A stretch of 62,000 bases of DNA from Mesostigma viride (taxonomy: Eukaryota > Streptophyta > Mesostigmatophyceae > Mesostigmatales > Mesostigmataceae): positions 252,501 through 314,500 of the forward strand of contig RPFO01000097.1 in assembly GCA_009746045.1 (NCBI GenBank), given 5' to 3'. Position numbers and translations under genes: made by a program. The first letter of the stretch is position 1. Each line of letters starts with the position of its first letter. This document shows, in pieces, positions 45,901 through 54,529 of this stretch. The notes under the pieces are model-generated. The model worked only from the letters and a program-made list of their open reading frames with translations, had not been told where the DNA came from and searched no databases.

Positions 45901-47360
45901 CAGCCACATAGACAAGCGAGGGGAGGAGGATAAGAGAGCGCAGCCACATTGACAAGCGAGGGGGGGAGGAGGATAAGAGAGCGCAGCCACATAGACAAGC
46001 GAGGGGAGGAGGATAAGAGAGCGCAGCCACATTGACAAGCGAGGGGGGGAGGAGGATAAGAGAGCGCAGCCACATAGACAAGCGAGGGGGGGAGGATACG
46101 AGAGCGCAGGGAGGGGAGCAACCGGGCAGGGTTTCAGGGAAATACTGTGTTGGGGAATGCACTTGGGATAAGAGACAAATCTTTTCTCGAGAAACATAAA
46201 AATAGAAGAGGGCAGGACAGGCCGGAGCGGCGGACTAAAAATAACCCGCATGAAGGCTGGGAGACAGGCCAGGAAGGCATGTCCAGAAAAATTAAAAGAA
46301 AATTCAAGTCCCTTCGTCAGGCTGAAGATCAAGATAGAAAGGCATGGCAGGGAGAGCAGGGGGCGGGGGGGGGGGCATGTTCAGCAAAATGGGATGTGTC
46401 CCGCACGAGAAGGGGACAGACATCTGTGTATTCCCGTTCTTATCAAAACTATTAAGAGATTATCAGATGTCACCTGATGGACAGCTGGCTGATACATAAG
46501 GGAAGAAATGGGCACAATATTCACTGTCAGGAATGGCGGGTGCACGCCTGGGACACTGGGTGCAGGGGGAAACTGGGAGTGCACACCACCCCATATCCCT
46601 CTGGCAAACGAGGGACACTTCCCGCGTGCTACGTGGACGACTGGCGAGCATGAGTTGGGCTATGCGCGTGCCGACGTGGGCTGAGCGGTGGGCTACGCCG
46701 GGCCGGGCGGGAGCGTGCGCGGCCGGGCCAAGAACCCAGAACTAACCTCTACTCCGGAGCCTTTCCCTCTGATCAGCACTTTGGCGCCTGAGTCGTTCTC
46801 GATTGGCCCAACGACGCTGTTGAGCAGTTCTGGGAAACGGAAATAATCAAGCAAAGTGTCGACAGCAGGCGCGATTACCGATTCAATACGCATTTGCCTG
46901 GAACATCCTTCATTGACAGCAGGTTATCCACCAGCAAGAGCTGTAGAACGAAACCCTTGGAACAACGATTTAAAATGGGGGAAACGCACATTACGGGTTT
47001 TCAGATCGATGATGACTGCAGCACTAACGTACCGAGCCAGTTCACACCGGGTACCCTGTCAACGGGCGGGAAAATTTTGTCGGACGAGCAGGTGTCCGCA
47101 TCGGTGCGAAATCGCCTGTTTGGATTATTCGCCGCACCCACAAGGCGCGCGGCAATTTCTGCAGCCTTGCTTTTTTTCAGGTCAAGATCCGACATGGGTG
47201 CAGGCGGGGGTGGAACGCTGTGGAAGCTATGCGAGGAAGCTGCTGGCGTCTGGTCGCCAAAGCTATCCGGCTCTTCCTCCGGTGCTTTGTAGCCTATGCC
47301 GCTGTGATGATGAGATTCGTGGGCCTTAAATTCATCATAGATATGCTGCTGCAGCTCCAT
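33119..47360 (-). CDS. Triple KH-domain RNA-binding protein, SF1-like KH plus two FUBP-like KH (8 exons, complete)
   Basis: Exons in transcript order: 47360-47033, 46829-46747, 41103-40953, 39585-39494, 38112-38041, 37201-37088, 35364-35206, 33964-33119. All junctions are GT/AG, the phases fit and the product is 614 residues. The first KH is SF1/BBP-like: DKIFPPVDRVPGVNWL, GAKVLIRGKGSG, then GEELHAQVVGS and VDAATAKLTEIL, but the GPRG loop is missing. KH2 has VGLVIGKGGETIKYLQ and the following alpha helix AEKLISEVVYE. KH3 has VGLIIGKGGETIKMLQ and AAAEKLIHEVMAE. The C-terminal 230 residues are Gly/Gln/Tyr/Pro-rich and prion-like. Such proteins bind single-stranded RNA or DNA in splicing or mRNA control. 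The start (MELQQHIYDEFK) is the in-frame ATG nearest the conserved GIGYKAP stretch; an upstream ATG at 47570 is possible. Confidence 0.88.
34022..34122 (+). repeat. GGGTGGGGGT repeat in KH gene intron 7
   Basis: About ten G-rich units on the plus strand (C-rich on the sense strand) lie shortly upstream of the exon 8 acceptor in transcript order. The rest of intron 7 (to 35205) is AT-richer with no gene. Confidence 0.9.
35500..37087 (-). repeat. About 18 tandem echoes of KH exon 6 end with donor (about 83-bp unit)
   Basis: On the sense (minus) strand each unit contains GAGAAxCTCATCTCxGAGGT then GGTCTATGAGGTATGTTTTT, that is the exon 6 end coding EKLISEVVYE followed by its GTATGT donor, then GGGGGG, ATTCATTAGGGCCATGGGTG and the next unit. 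Only the first (37088-37118) is joined to the true exon; upstream of EKLI the copies read VLV instead of NRA. The units keep the donor intact in almost every copy. The most distant units (35500-35600) are decayed. Confidence 0.95.
37285..37500 (-). repeat. Echoes of the KH exon 6 acceptor (3 copies)
   Basis: The real exon start, in plus-strand spelling TCCGCGTCGCGCTGGACCTG then GAACCACCACGTG (37186-37218), recurs as TCCGCGACGCGCTGGACGTT (37290-37309), TTGCGCTGGACCTGAAACCA (37375-37394) and GGTTGGATCTGAAACACTAG (37482-37501). They lie upstream of the acceptor in transcript order. Confidence 0.8.
37800..38040 (-). repeat. Echoes of the KH exon 5 donor (2-3 copies)
   Basis: CTTGCGTCCGCAGCACGCCT then GGATGGGTGCCCCCGAC (37933-37970) copies the true junction CTTGCGTCCGGAACCCACCT then GTATGCGTGCCCCACTC (38024-38060). 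GATGCCATGACxTCxTCCGC units near 37815 and 37890 belong to the same about 85-bp ladder. Confidence 0.75.
38200..38500 (-). repeat. Echoes of the KH exon 5 acceptor (2-3 copies)
   Basis: The true boundary, in plus-strand spelling TTTGCCAATGACCAGGCCCA then CCTGCGGGTA (38091-38120), is copied at about 38211-38250 (AGTGGCCATTGACAAAGCCC then ACCTGCGGGTGG) and 38448-38485 (GATGCCATTGCCGGTGACCA then GGCCTATCTGGG). A shorter piece, ACCTGCGAGAGGTGGCCGCG, is at 38381-38400. Confidence 0.8.
38501..39170. other. KH gene intron 4, unique part
   Basis: No gene or strong repeat is seen between the exon 5 acceptor echoes and the exon 4 donor echoes. Short words such as GGGCACxG and GACATGAACxAGGGCAC repeat twice near 38930-38990. 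Confidence 0.4.
39180..39493 (-). repeat. About 9 echoes of the KH exon 4 donor (34-bp unit)
   Basis: The true junction on the sense strand is CAGAATAGCAAGGTACGAAT (coding QNSK then GTACGA). The array units read CCGAATAGCAAAGTACGAAT or CCGAATAGCAAGGTATAGGG followed by AGGCCACCCTGTTC. Most have lost the G before GT; two to three near 39190, 39225 and 39425 keep AAGGT. Confidence 0.93.
39652..39728 (+). repeat. 25-bp tandem repeat, 3-4 copies, KH intron 3
   Basis: The unit is ATGTCCAGGxCAGTGTAGTT plus CxATG. It lies just upstream of the exon 4 acceptor in transcript order and is not an obvious exon copy. Confidence 0.85.
40316..40475 (+). repeat. About 29-bp tandem repeat, 6 copies, KH intron 3
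   Basis: Units of ACGCAAGAATGGCCGCCGAA plus TGACAAAC/GGACAAAC. Parent sequence not identified. Confidence 0.9.
40700..40746 (-). repeat. Echo of the KH exon 3 end and donor
   Basis: AAGCACCATGTGCCTGCGCC then TGTGCTGTGCCTGCAGAGCG mirrors the true 40945-40985 (GCCACCTACCATGCGCCTGC then GCCTGCGCAAAGAGCG). The donor AC pair is kept as CACCATG. Confidence 0.75.
41107..41250 (-). repeat. About 36-bp repeat, 4 copies, next to the KH exon 3 acceptor
   Basis: The unit is GGTTGGTTGGTTCAACGCGC plus GAAGGGCGTGTGGCTAT. It starts within the branch/pyrimidine region just upstream of the acceptor, so it duplicates intron rather than exon sequence. Confidence 0.88.
41398..41810 (+). repeat. (GGGT)n/(GGGC)n tract, KH intron 2
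   Basis: GGGTGAT and GGGT units pass into GGGC units and back. On the sense strand it is C-rich ((ACCC)n/(GCCC)n). It gives long false ORFs in every frame. Confidence 0.97.
42553..43020 (+). repeat. 26-bp minisatellite, about 18 copies, KH intron 2
   Basis: The unit is CACAGCCTGACCACCTAGTA plus TACTGT, nearly perfect, decaying at the right end. On the sense strand each unit holds CTAGGTGGTCAGG, an AG/GT junction-like word, but I found no parent exon. There are no unique spacers, so it is not CRISPR. Confidence 0.96.
43118..46110 (-). repeat. 39-42-bp minisatellite, about 72 copies, KH intron 2
   Basis: The sense-strand unit is CGCTTGTCTATGTGGCTGCG then CTCTCTTATCCTC(CTC)CCCT. The indels are whole CTC triplets or single C changes. 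There is no stop in any of the three minus frames, giving three overlapping 1000-residue ORFs repeating LVYVAALSYPPP, LACLCGCALLSS and RLSMWLRSLIL. These frames overlap one another, lack unique sequence and lie inside an intron supported by the KH protein match on both sides, so they are not genes. Confidence 0.96.
46111..46746. other. 5' part of KH intron 2, no repeat or gene recognised
   Basis: This unique sequence lies between the 41-bp array and exon 2. Short ORFs only. Confidence 0.4.
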
Positions 47361-48276
47361 TGGCAAAAGCAGCCATCCCCGAGCGGGCAACACCCGGTTT
47401 TCCTCGACTGTTTCACAAGATTGATGAGCCCGCGATGAATGCCATAGTTTCTTGGTCTTCCCTCTGCTCTGCCCTCTGTTCTGGAATCTGGAGCCTCTGA
47501 CCGAAAGCTGACGAGAATTTTTGGGGATGGGCCTGGCGCAGGGCGCGCGCTCTCGAGGGACCCCCAACAAGGCCGATGGGCCTGATCACGATAAGCACAG
47601 ACTCACGCAGAACACTGAACAGCACAAGCAGCCGCGTCGGGATTGGCCCCAAGGGGAGTGTACATGTTCGCGGTTCAGTTCCGTTCAACAGTTAGTGGAA
47701 TCCCACGCCCGTTCAACAGTATGACGCAAATCACGCAACAGAGATGCCGAACGACCTACAGTAACGGACGGGTTTCTACTCAAAGCGTCGCGACTTTTAA
47801 ATTATTATTAACCTGTGCCAGGCCGGACGGTAATGGACGGCTCAATGGCGATAGGTGGCAGGCTGGGCAGCGAAAGTTCCAACCTGGCATGGCGGATTCG
47901 CGCTCCATCAAATGCCAGCGACGCGAGGAAAACTTGGCACATGCAAGTCACACACACGTAAGGTCAGCTTGACAAAACCGTATTGGCAGCAGTAAAAAGG
48001 TCGTGCCAGTTTGCTGGCGTCAGACGAGAGCTGTCTTTTCCCTTCCTGAAGTCCACAGACTGCTTCCCTGCAGGTCATTTTATTCCCGCCTACCGGGCTT
48101 TGAAAGACTTTGACAGGAAGGAGACTGGATAGCCAATTCTACTAATTTATTTAGCCAAAAGCTGAAGGCCCACAGGGTCAATTAGCAGGAAGACACGCCG
48201 AGGGCCCACATTTGGAAGGCTTGAAGTCTGCATTCCTGTTGTAAAGCTGGTGATCTACAATAGCTCAGTGTTCACC
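47361..48276. promoter_or_regulatory. Head-to-head intergenic region between the KH gene and the coiled-coil gene
   Basis: The KH gene starts leftward at 47360 and the coiled-coil gene starts rightward at 48277, so this 0.9 kb should hold both promoters. A minus-strand open frame continues up to 47570 and may be 5' UTR or an N-terminal extension. I see no clear core elements. Confidence 0.45.
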
Positions 48277-51200
48277 ATGGTGGCGACGCAGTCTGGTGGT
48301 GATCTGGCAACGTTCAAGGCTCGAGCAGATCTTGCAGAGGTGCGATCCTACTGCAAGTCCGCCTGCCAGTTTGCTGCCCAACATGTCTCTTAGGCACAAT
48401 CATCACACTCCTCCTGGATGTGACGAACTCGCCTGCTTCCTCAAGAGGCCCCCACACCACACTGCCCTAGCAGCCGCGCAGCCGTATCATGGCCTTAACA
48501 ATCGTCAAAGGCAGGCTTCAATGTGGCTGACTTCGATGTGCCAATGTTTAGCCGCAAAAGATTTTCTGAGGTGTTTTTGCTCGGGACCGTCTGCTCAGAC
48601 ACTGGGGGCCTTGCCGTTGGACATCACCTGGATCGCAAGCATGTTGCATCCGATGGTTTTAAATTAACCGCTGATGGGATTCGCCCAGCCTCTAATGCAA
48701 CTCCTCCAAATACCGGTTCTATCTGCTGGGTTGCTTCCTGATCGGCTTAAGCTGATGGCGTGCTGGTAGATGGATGGTTGCCTTTACGGTGTGCTGCCGT
48801 TCGCTGTTTTCATGCTGGTAATGGGTTTAGTTTCAGTTCACTTCGTCCCAGCATACGCTGCTGGCATACCGCTGGTATACGCTGCTGGCCTTGGTTCATA
48901 ATATGCTGCTGGCGTCTCATGGCTGCCTTTGCTGCCTTTTCCTCCCACTGCGTGCTGATGTTTATTGATCTACTTCTGTTCTTCTTCGTTCTATTATGGC
49001 GGAACATCATGACTTGCCTTTGCTGTCTCGTTCCCTGTTTCCTGTTTGGTCGCTGCTTCCCCCCGGCAGGCGCGCCTGGCTCAGCTGGAGAGCGCGGTCG
49101 CCAAGCTCGGTACGCTGCTAGCACACCTGGAGGCGTTGTATCCGGCAAACTTTATTCTGCCTGCTATTCTGCTCATCTTATCTTTCTGCCTGCTATTCCG
49201 CTCGCCTTATGCTGCTTGCTATTCTGCTCGTCTTATTCTGCTTGTTCTGCTAACCTTAATCTGGGTTGTCTAGACCTGCGATAGATAGCCCTATAACCTC
49301 GTTCCTATTCATGTTATCAGTGCGCTGATAGATAGCTGTACTACCTCACGTTCCTATACACGTTATCAGCATGGTGGTAGGGGGGGGGGGGGGGGGGGGC
49401 ATGCTTTCCCCCCCAAACAGGCCCACATGTGCTGATGAGTGCGCAACATTTCCAGGAAGCAGCGCTGTTTTGGTCCACGCCATTCATGTGCGGGAAAGAA
49501 CTAGAAACAACATGCGCGTGCTGGCTATGACGCGCTGGTGGGTTGTTTGAGCGGACATCTGCCACGGGGTGGTGAGGAACAATACTGGTTTGACGCACTG
49601 GCATTTGACAGGCGCGTGTGGGTCTGCCCATGTGCCTGCCATTCTTGTTTGGAACAATGCTGCTGTGACTGTTTCGCCATGGAACCCTGCCGGTGTAGCA
49701 CACTGCCATCGGCCTCGCGCCGTGTGAAAGAGAAGCATACAAGAAGCAGTGCGCGTAGCTTATACCATGCATGTGGCAATAGGCGCATGGGTGGGCCTGC
49801 CATGCTTTTAGGATGCAACGCTGGTGTAAGTAGGCTTAAACATGCGCATGTGTGGGTATGCAAGGATTTTTTAGCTGTTTGAGCTGGCGTCTGCCGCTTG
49901 CATGTGGGCTTGCAGAGGCCGGCGGGGATGCAGGGGGGGACGCGGCCACCCTTGCCACGATGGACGACTTGTGGCAGTTGCGTGTGCTGCTGGGGCGCGC
50001 GCGTGTGGAGCGGAAGGAGCTGCAGGAGGGGTTTGACAAGGTGAATGAAATAGAATGCTTTGACAGGGTGAAAGAAATGTAAGGGTTCAATGATAGGGTG
50101 AGCCAACAGCAATGGCTTGACATGGCGAGGTCGCGCGTTGCAATGTAAACAAACGGGTGGGCACGTAGCAGCAGGAATGGTTTGACAAGGTGATTGGAGC
50201 AGCATGGTTTAACAAGGCGATTGGAATTTAATGGTTTATGAGGCGATTGGAATAGAATGGTTTGAAAATGCGATTGGAATAGAACGGTTTGACAAGGTGA
50301 TTGGAATAGAATGGTTTGACAAGGCGATTGGAATAGAACGTTTTGACAAGGTGATTGGAATCGAATGGTTTGACAAGGTGATTGGAATAGAACGGTTTGA
50401 CAAGGTGATTGGAATAGAATGGTTTGACAAGGCGATTGGAATAGAATGGTTTCACAAGGCGATTGGAATCGAATGGTTTGACAAGGCGATTGGAATAGAA
50501 TGGTTTGACAAGGCGATTGGAATCGAATGGTTTGACAAGGTGATTGGAATAGAACGTTTTGACAAGGTGATTGGAATAGAATGGTTTGACAAGGCAGTTG
50601 GATTAACAATTTGACAAGGTGATACAAGGGGGAAGCCACAGTGGTGGCTAAAGTGGGTGTGTGGGCCTGTGGTGGGTACGTGATGAGCTGCACGAACGGT
50701 TTGGTGAAACGCAAGGCAAACGAAGAATGGTATAGAATGACCTTTGATAATTCGATCGAACTAGTTAGGGTGTGAATCAAACCCAATCGGGGTTGTGGGT
50801 GAGCGGGGGTTGTGGGTGAACCCTGCTGGGAATGCCCCTAAAACCCCTAGGCCCCGGGAGAGGCCTTGATACTCTCCCAAATTAACCCGCCTGTGAGGCG
50901 GCGCCATAGCATCCACATTGTACGATCGGCGTACCTCTTGCTCAGTATATTGCACCCGGCCGCAGTTTGGCCTGTACCATGATGCAGAGCGAGTCCTCTG
51001 TGGCCTGCCCACTTGAGGCAGTGAGAGAAGCTAGGGCGCCCTCCCTCGTCGTCGTGTACAGGGTTTGAAGGTTCCTTGGTACCCAGGTGACGCAGTCTAC
51101 GTGCTTTTAATGAATTTAATTAATGGTTAATCAAATAGAGTGGTTTGAATAGGCAAATGAAATAGAGTATTTTGACACGGTGAGGCCATGTATCGCTATG

Positions 51201-51861
51201 TAAATGTTTGGAGCGCAAGCGACTATCGCAGTGATTTGACAAGGGGAATGAGTTACGGGGGGAGGGGGGGGGGGGGGGGCGGGCAAAGTGATGGCTGAGT
51301 ACGCATACGGTAGTCGTGGGTTTGGGGGAGCCACGGGAGGGCTGGACAACGAGAGGAGATAGGGCCATCAGACGGTGTCGTGGTAATGGGTGAATACTTT
51401 GCCACAGGAGGCGAACAAACAGGTGTTCCGTGTCATGCCTGGACTCGTGAAACCATCGTCTTGCTTGTAGCCATGTGGCTGGTCCGTTTCCACTAGCTAG
51501 TCACGCGCGCTTGCAGAATTACGACTAATTGTCTTCCGTTACTCAATCCTCTGAGCTTGCACGTCTACTAAGTGAGACAATATATGTATCTGTGAGACAA
51601 CCAACGCAGGCCAGAAATCTGTTCCTTTCAGCGTAACTAAACTCCTATCTATGTCCCCAGCATGAAATTGTTAAGTGAGACAATTATTTCTGAACACATG
51701 GCGGTCCAATGTCATGTTCCCTTCTCATAAACAATCCCGGGTGCCCGCAGGCCCAGGAGGAGATCCAGCGGCTGGCGCTGGAGAACCAGAAGCTCAAGTA
51801 CCAGAACCTGCACCTGTCGCGCAGCCTGCGGGAGGCTGACGAGGCACTCGCCCGCAAGTGA
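48277..51861 (+). CDS. Small coiled-coil protein (4 exons, 112 residues), function unknown
   Basis: Exons: 48277-48339, 49070-49109, 49916-50040, 51751-51861. Junctions are GT/AG and the phases agree (the split codon G plus AG gives Glu at the exon 2/3 join). The product runs MVATQSGGDLATFKARADLAE, then ARLAQLESAVAKLE, a Gly/Asp/Ala hinge, LWQLRVLLGRARVERKELQE, and ends EEIQRLALENQKLKYQNLHL...LARK. It is almost wholly helical with leucine heptads and no other domain. I do not recognise the family; it may be a dimerising scaffold or adaptor. The first exon is the least certain, chosen because it is in phase, ends in a GTGCGA donor and continues the helix. Confidence 0.6.
49116..49270 (+). repeat. 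Degenerate CTGCCTGCTATTCTGCTC repeat in coiled-coil gene intron 2
   Basis: About six T/C-rich units of TTCTGCCTGCTATTCTGCTC type sit just after the second exon, followed by two GTTCCTATxCAxGTTATCAG units (49300-49370) and a 22-G run (49380-49400). Confidence 0.8.
50041..50620 (+). repeat. About 20 echoes of the coiled-coil gene exon 3 end and donor (26 bp)
   Basis: The true exon end and donor, GGGGTTTGACAAGGTGAATG then AAATAGAATG, is followed by repeats TGGTTTGACAAGGTGATTGG plus AATAGAA. About half keep GACAAGGTGATT (donor-like) and half have GACAAGGCGATT (donor lost). Diverged units lie closest to the exon and again near 51130-51260, beyond an element insertion. Confidence 0.95.
50770..51127 (+). 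mobile_element. Non-LTR element 3'-end fragment inside coiled-coil gene intron 3
   Basis: It shares GAGGCAGTGAGAGAAGCTAG, GAAGGTTCCT and an ATTTAATTAATGG end with 54560-54770 and, in reverse, 3776-3950. It interrupts the 26-bp exon-echo array, copies of which resume at 51130. Confidence 0.65.
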
Positions 51862-52299
51862 AATTGAGTGATTATATGTACCCTGGTCTCAGGAATAGCT
51901 GTCTCACTTAAATTATAGCATTAGTGTTGAGGGCCATTCCTCTTGTGATATGACGGGTATTTACTTCCGTGGAGGGTTATTCCTTGCATAACTGGATTGC
52001 AGCAGTGGCGCAGTTCGAAAGTAATCCAATGTATCTGAACAAGCCTGGATGCTGGTCCGAATGAATGTACCGATCACGCACGATATTGCTCTAGAGCTAA
52101 GCCATCTAGACCTGTCTCACTCTGAACGCTAGCCAGCATAACGTACCAGCATTCCAACTCCATTTATGTAGCTCTGTCCTCCTGAATAAGTTATTGAACG
52201 AGGATGAGATATAGATCGAGGCAGAAGCATGCGAGGCAAGACCCCTAGGGTACGTCTGGCACACTCTAGATCAAATAGACCAGTAGGACTGTTTGTTAC

Positions 52300-52478
52300 T
52301 AGAGATAAGTATGTAAGTAAGTACTTGCGTGTCATGCGCAAGGCATGCCACGGAGTACTAGAGATAAGTAAGTACTGATGTGTCATGCGCATGGGCATGC
52401 CACGTGGAGTACTGTGCTAATTTCATTAGAAAATAATTACACGAAAGTTACAAATATCGTCCGCATCTTTCCCCAAAC
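52300..52478 (-). repeat. (TTAC)n-tailed dispersed repeat, copy interrupted at a SINE-bearing insertion
   Basis: (GTAA)n then GTACTTGCGTGTCATGCGCA, then GGCATGCCACGGAGTAC, CTAATTTCATTAGAAAATAA and AAATATCGTCCGCATC. The first word is partly duplicated within the copy (52310 and 52367). Confidence 0.7.
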
Positions 52479-52498
52479 ATATATTCGACGTCATGTTC

Positions 52499-52671
52499 GT
52501 AAGTTGGCGATGCCATGGTATCCGGAGACGTCCGTCCTATAGTCAGCAAAATTGGTGCGAGAGGTCCCCAGTTCGATTCCGGTCGGATTCATTTGCAGAT
52601 CGCGTTTTCCGCGTTTTCCGCGGCCTGGCACTGAACGCAAAGGTTTTCACCTTTGCGGAGTGTCTGATCAG
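52499..52671 (+). mobile_element. tRNA-derived SINE, copy 1 (173 bp)
   Basis: The A-box-like word TTGGCGATGCCATGG is near the 5' end. The B-box GTTCGATTCC follows about 60 bases later, as in pol III promoters. The 3' end carries a perfect hairpin (GCAAAGGT, loop TTTC, ACCTTTGC) and ends GGAGTGTCTGATCAG. By eye it is identical to copy 2. Confidence 0.8.
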
Positions 52672-52897
52672 AATATACGCTTGGCTGATTTCGATAGTAC
52701 CGGCTACGCCCCCTTCTACTAAAAAAGAAGGATTCAGCCGTGTTCAGCCCGTCTCACGGTGCGAGACTGAACAAGTCTCGCGTGCAGACACGTGTGTAGT
52801 ACTCCTACACACAGATCTCGAGTGATTTATCTAGTACCAAATCCGAAAGGCTTGCATCACTCCCCGGACAGGAGAACTTTTGCGGATGACTGTAGGT

Positions 52898-53070
52898 GTA
52901 AGTTGGCGATGCCATGGTATCCGGAGACGTCCGTCCTATAGTCAGCAAAATTGGTGCGAGAGGTCCCCAGTTCGATTCCGGTCGGATTCATTTGCAGATC
53001 GCGTTTTCCGCGTTTTCCGCGGCCTGGCACTGAACGCAAAGGTTTTCACCTTTGCGGAGTGTCTGATCAG
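52898..53070 (+). mobile_element. tRNA-derived SINE, copy 2 (173 bp)
   Basis: Same 173 bases as copy 1, with the A-box-like word, B-box and terminal hairpin. It begins GTAAGTTGGCG and ends GATCAG. Both copies are followed by AATATA. The near identity indicates recent duplication or activity. Confidence 0.8.
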
Positions 53071-53409
53071 AATATATTCGACTGGTGGGAGAGCGTACAT
53101 TGTGAGAGAGTGATCGCAGCAATGGTGCTCACCACTAGCCACTCTCGGCCAGTTAGGCTCGAAACACACGCCCTGATCAAGCAAGCTGCATGTTTCTGGC
53201 CTCACCATCTAGGTCATCTTAATTAAGCACGTCGCTCTTCACGTAAGCCAGCCGTAATTTCAATTATGCGCAAGGCTACACATTTCCATCTCCATTCATA
53301 TTCATCATCCTGAACGACTCGTAAACGCGGACAAGCTAACGGCCGGCTCGAGCTACCATGGTCCGAATTCTCCCGATTTCTGGCATGCGCTGGTTAACTC
53401 GACTTGATA

Positions 53410-54066
53410 TAGTCACTAGAAGGGGGTGTAATCCTCATCTGAGCTGTCCTCTACTGTATAGCAGATGAGGTGGTAGTGTAGCGGCTATCCTAGGGGCAAC
53501 AACCTCCACTAGCTGCGGACTTCTACCCTGTACTAGAGGTAGAATAGACCGGTAGGATAATTGCGTGCACCCATCCATCCATCCATCCAGGCCATCGGGG
53601 GTAATTAATGCTCCGTGACTACCATGCAACAGGATCATGAGTTCACATGTAGAGACAGGCTCGTGCGTCCATTGAATTGAATTGAATTGAATTGTAACAT
53701 AATTACTCCTTGATAATTACTCCGTTGGGTGTTTAAACTTTTGTGTAATTATTTTTTCTAATGAGGTTAGCATAGTACTAGCTCCGTGGCATGCCCCGAG
53801 AACTGAGCCGCATGCAAGTGTACTGGCGGGGCGGGGACCTTTATGTCAACAAGAAACTGTGGAAGCCCCCCCAGGCTCCCCCGTGATAGAGCACTCAAGC
53901 TAGTTGTCAAGATGGGGGCAATCGATTATGGGATAGTAAGTAAGTAAGTAAGTAAGTAAGTACTTGCGTGTCATGCGCAAAGGCATGCCAAGGAGTACTA
54001 TGCTAATCTCATTAGAAAAATAATTACACAAAAGTTTAAACAAATATCGTCTGCATCATCCCCCAA
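53410..54066. mobile_element. Mosaic of element ends: DEDY-type ORF tail, LINE tail and inverted dispersed repeats
   Basis: 53415-53530 on the minus strand repeats the end of the ORF at 54077-54394 in frameshifted form. 53704-53795 and 53983-54066 are inverted copies of the (TTAC)n-tailed repeat. Between them 53814-53885 on the plus strand encodes VYWRGGDLYVNKKLWKPP then a stop, a third fragment of the LINE ORF C-terminus. A GTAA microsatellite lies at 53938-53962. Confidence 0.6.
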
Positions 54067-54076
54067 CCGTTAAGCA

Positions 54077-54394
54077 CTAGATGGGGATGTAATCCTCATC
54101 CGAGCTGTCCTCTACTGTAATGGCAGACGAGGCGGTAGTGTAGCGGCTATCCTCAGGACCAATAACCTCCACCTGCGGACTTCTACCCTGGCTAGCAACA
54201 TACCCCTCGGGAAGGTGCTTATCGCAGATGGCAGCCCATTTCTCCTTGTCAATCATGCGGGCGCGGAGTACGGATAGTCCCAGAAGCCCTGCATCTTCAA
54301 GCAGTTGTGTCACATAGGTCCGGGTCGCGCCGCGCCGGTGCCCGGCGCGCGCAAGTTTGCCTGGGCGCGCGCAAGTATGGGATAGCTTAGGCAT
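54077..54394 (-). CDS. Mobile-element ORF tail (GRSPQVEVIGPEDS...SSDEDYIPI)
   Basis: A 105-codon minus ORF with an N-terminal basic part, LLEDAGLLGLSVLRARMIDK and an acidic end DSSDEDYIPI, followed by a 3' UTR ending in the (TTAC)n-tailed repeat at 53938. Its last third is duplicated in broken form at 53415-53530. The link to a repeated 3' end suggests the C-terminus of a non-LTR or other element protein. Family not recognised. Confidence 0.4.
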   Translation of the reverse strand: MPKLSHTCARPGKLARAGHRRGATRTYVTQLLEDAGLLGLSVLRARMIDKEKWAAICDKHLPEGYVASQGRSPQVEVIGPEDSRYTTASSAITVEDSSDEDYIPI

Positions 54395-54529
54395 TCAGAC
54401 AGCACTTGAAATGATATATAAGCGCCCAGCGTTGTAGTACCTTCAATTAGCTCGATCTGGCACCTCGTGGCCATCAGCTTGCGCCTTAGCTGACGTCTTG
54501 AGCCCACCTCACCTTTGTAGCATAATTAG

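Larger units (their letters stand above)
52479..53082 (+). mobile_element. Composite insertion with two SINE copies, flanked by 11-bp direct repeats
   Basis: ATATATTCGAC at 52479-52489 recurs at 53072-53082. Between them are SINE copies 52499-52671 and 52898-53070, separated by 226 bp. Neither SINE has its own target duplication, so the whole 582-bp block may have inserted as one unit, or the two copies recombined. Confidence 0.55.

Noticed and set aside
42985-46332. Three overlapping minus-strand ORFs of 1000-1115 codons
   Set aside because: They are three frames of the same 41-bp tandem array, contain no non-repeat domain and lie in an intron bridged by the KH protein match.
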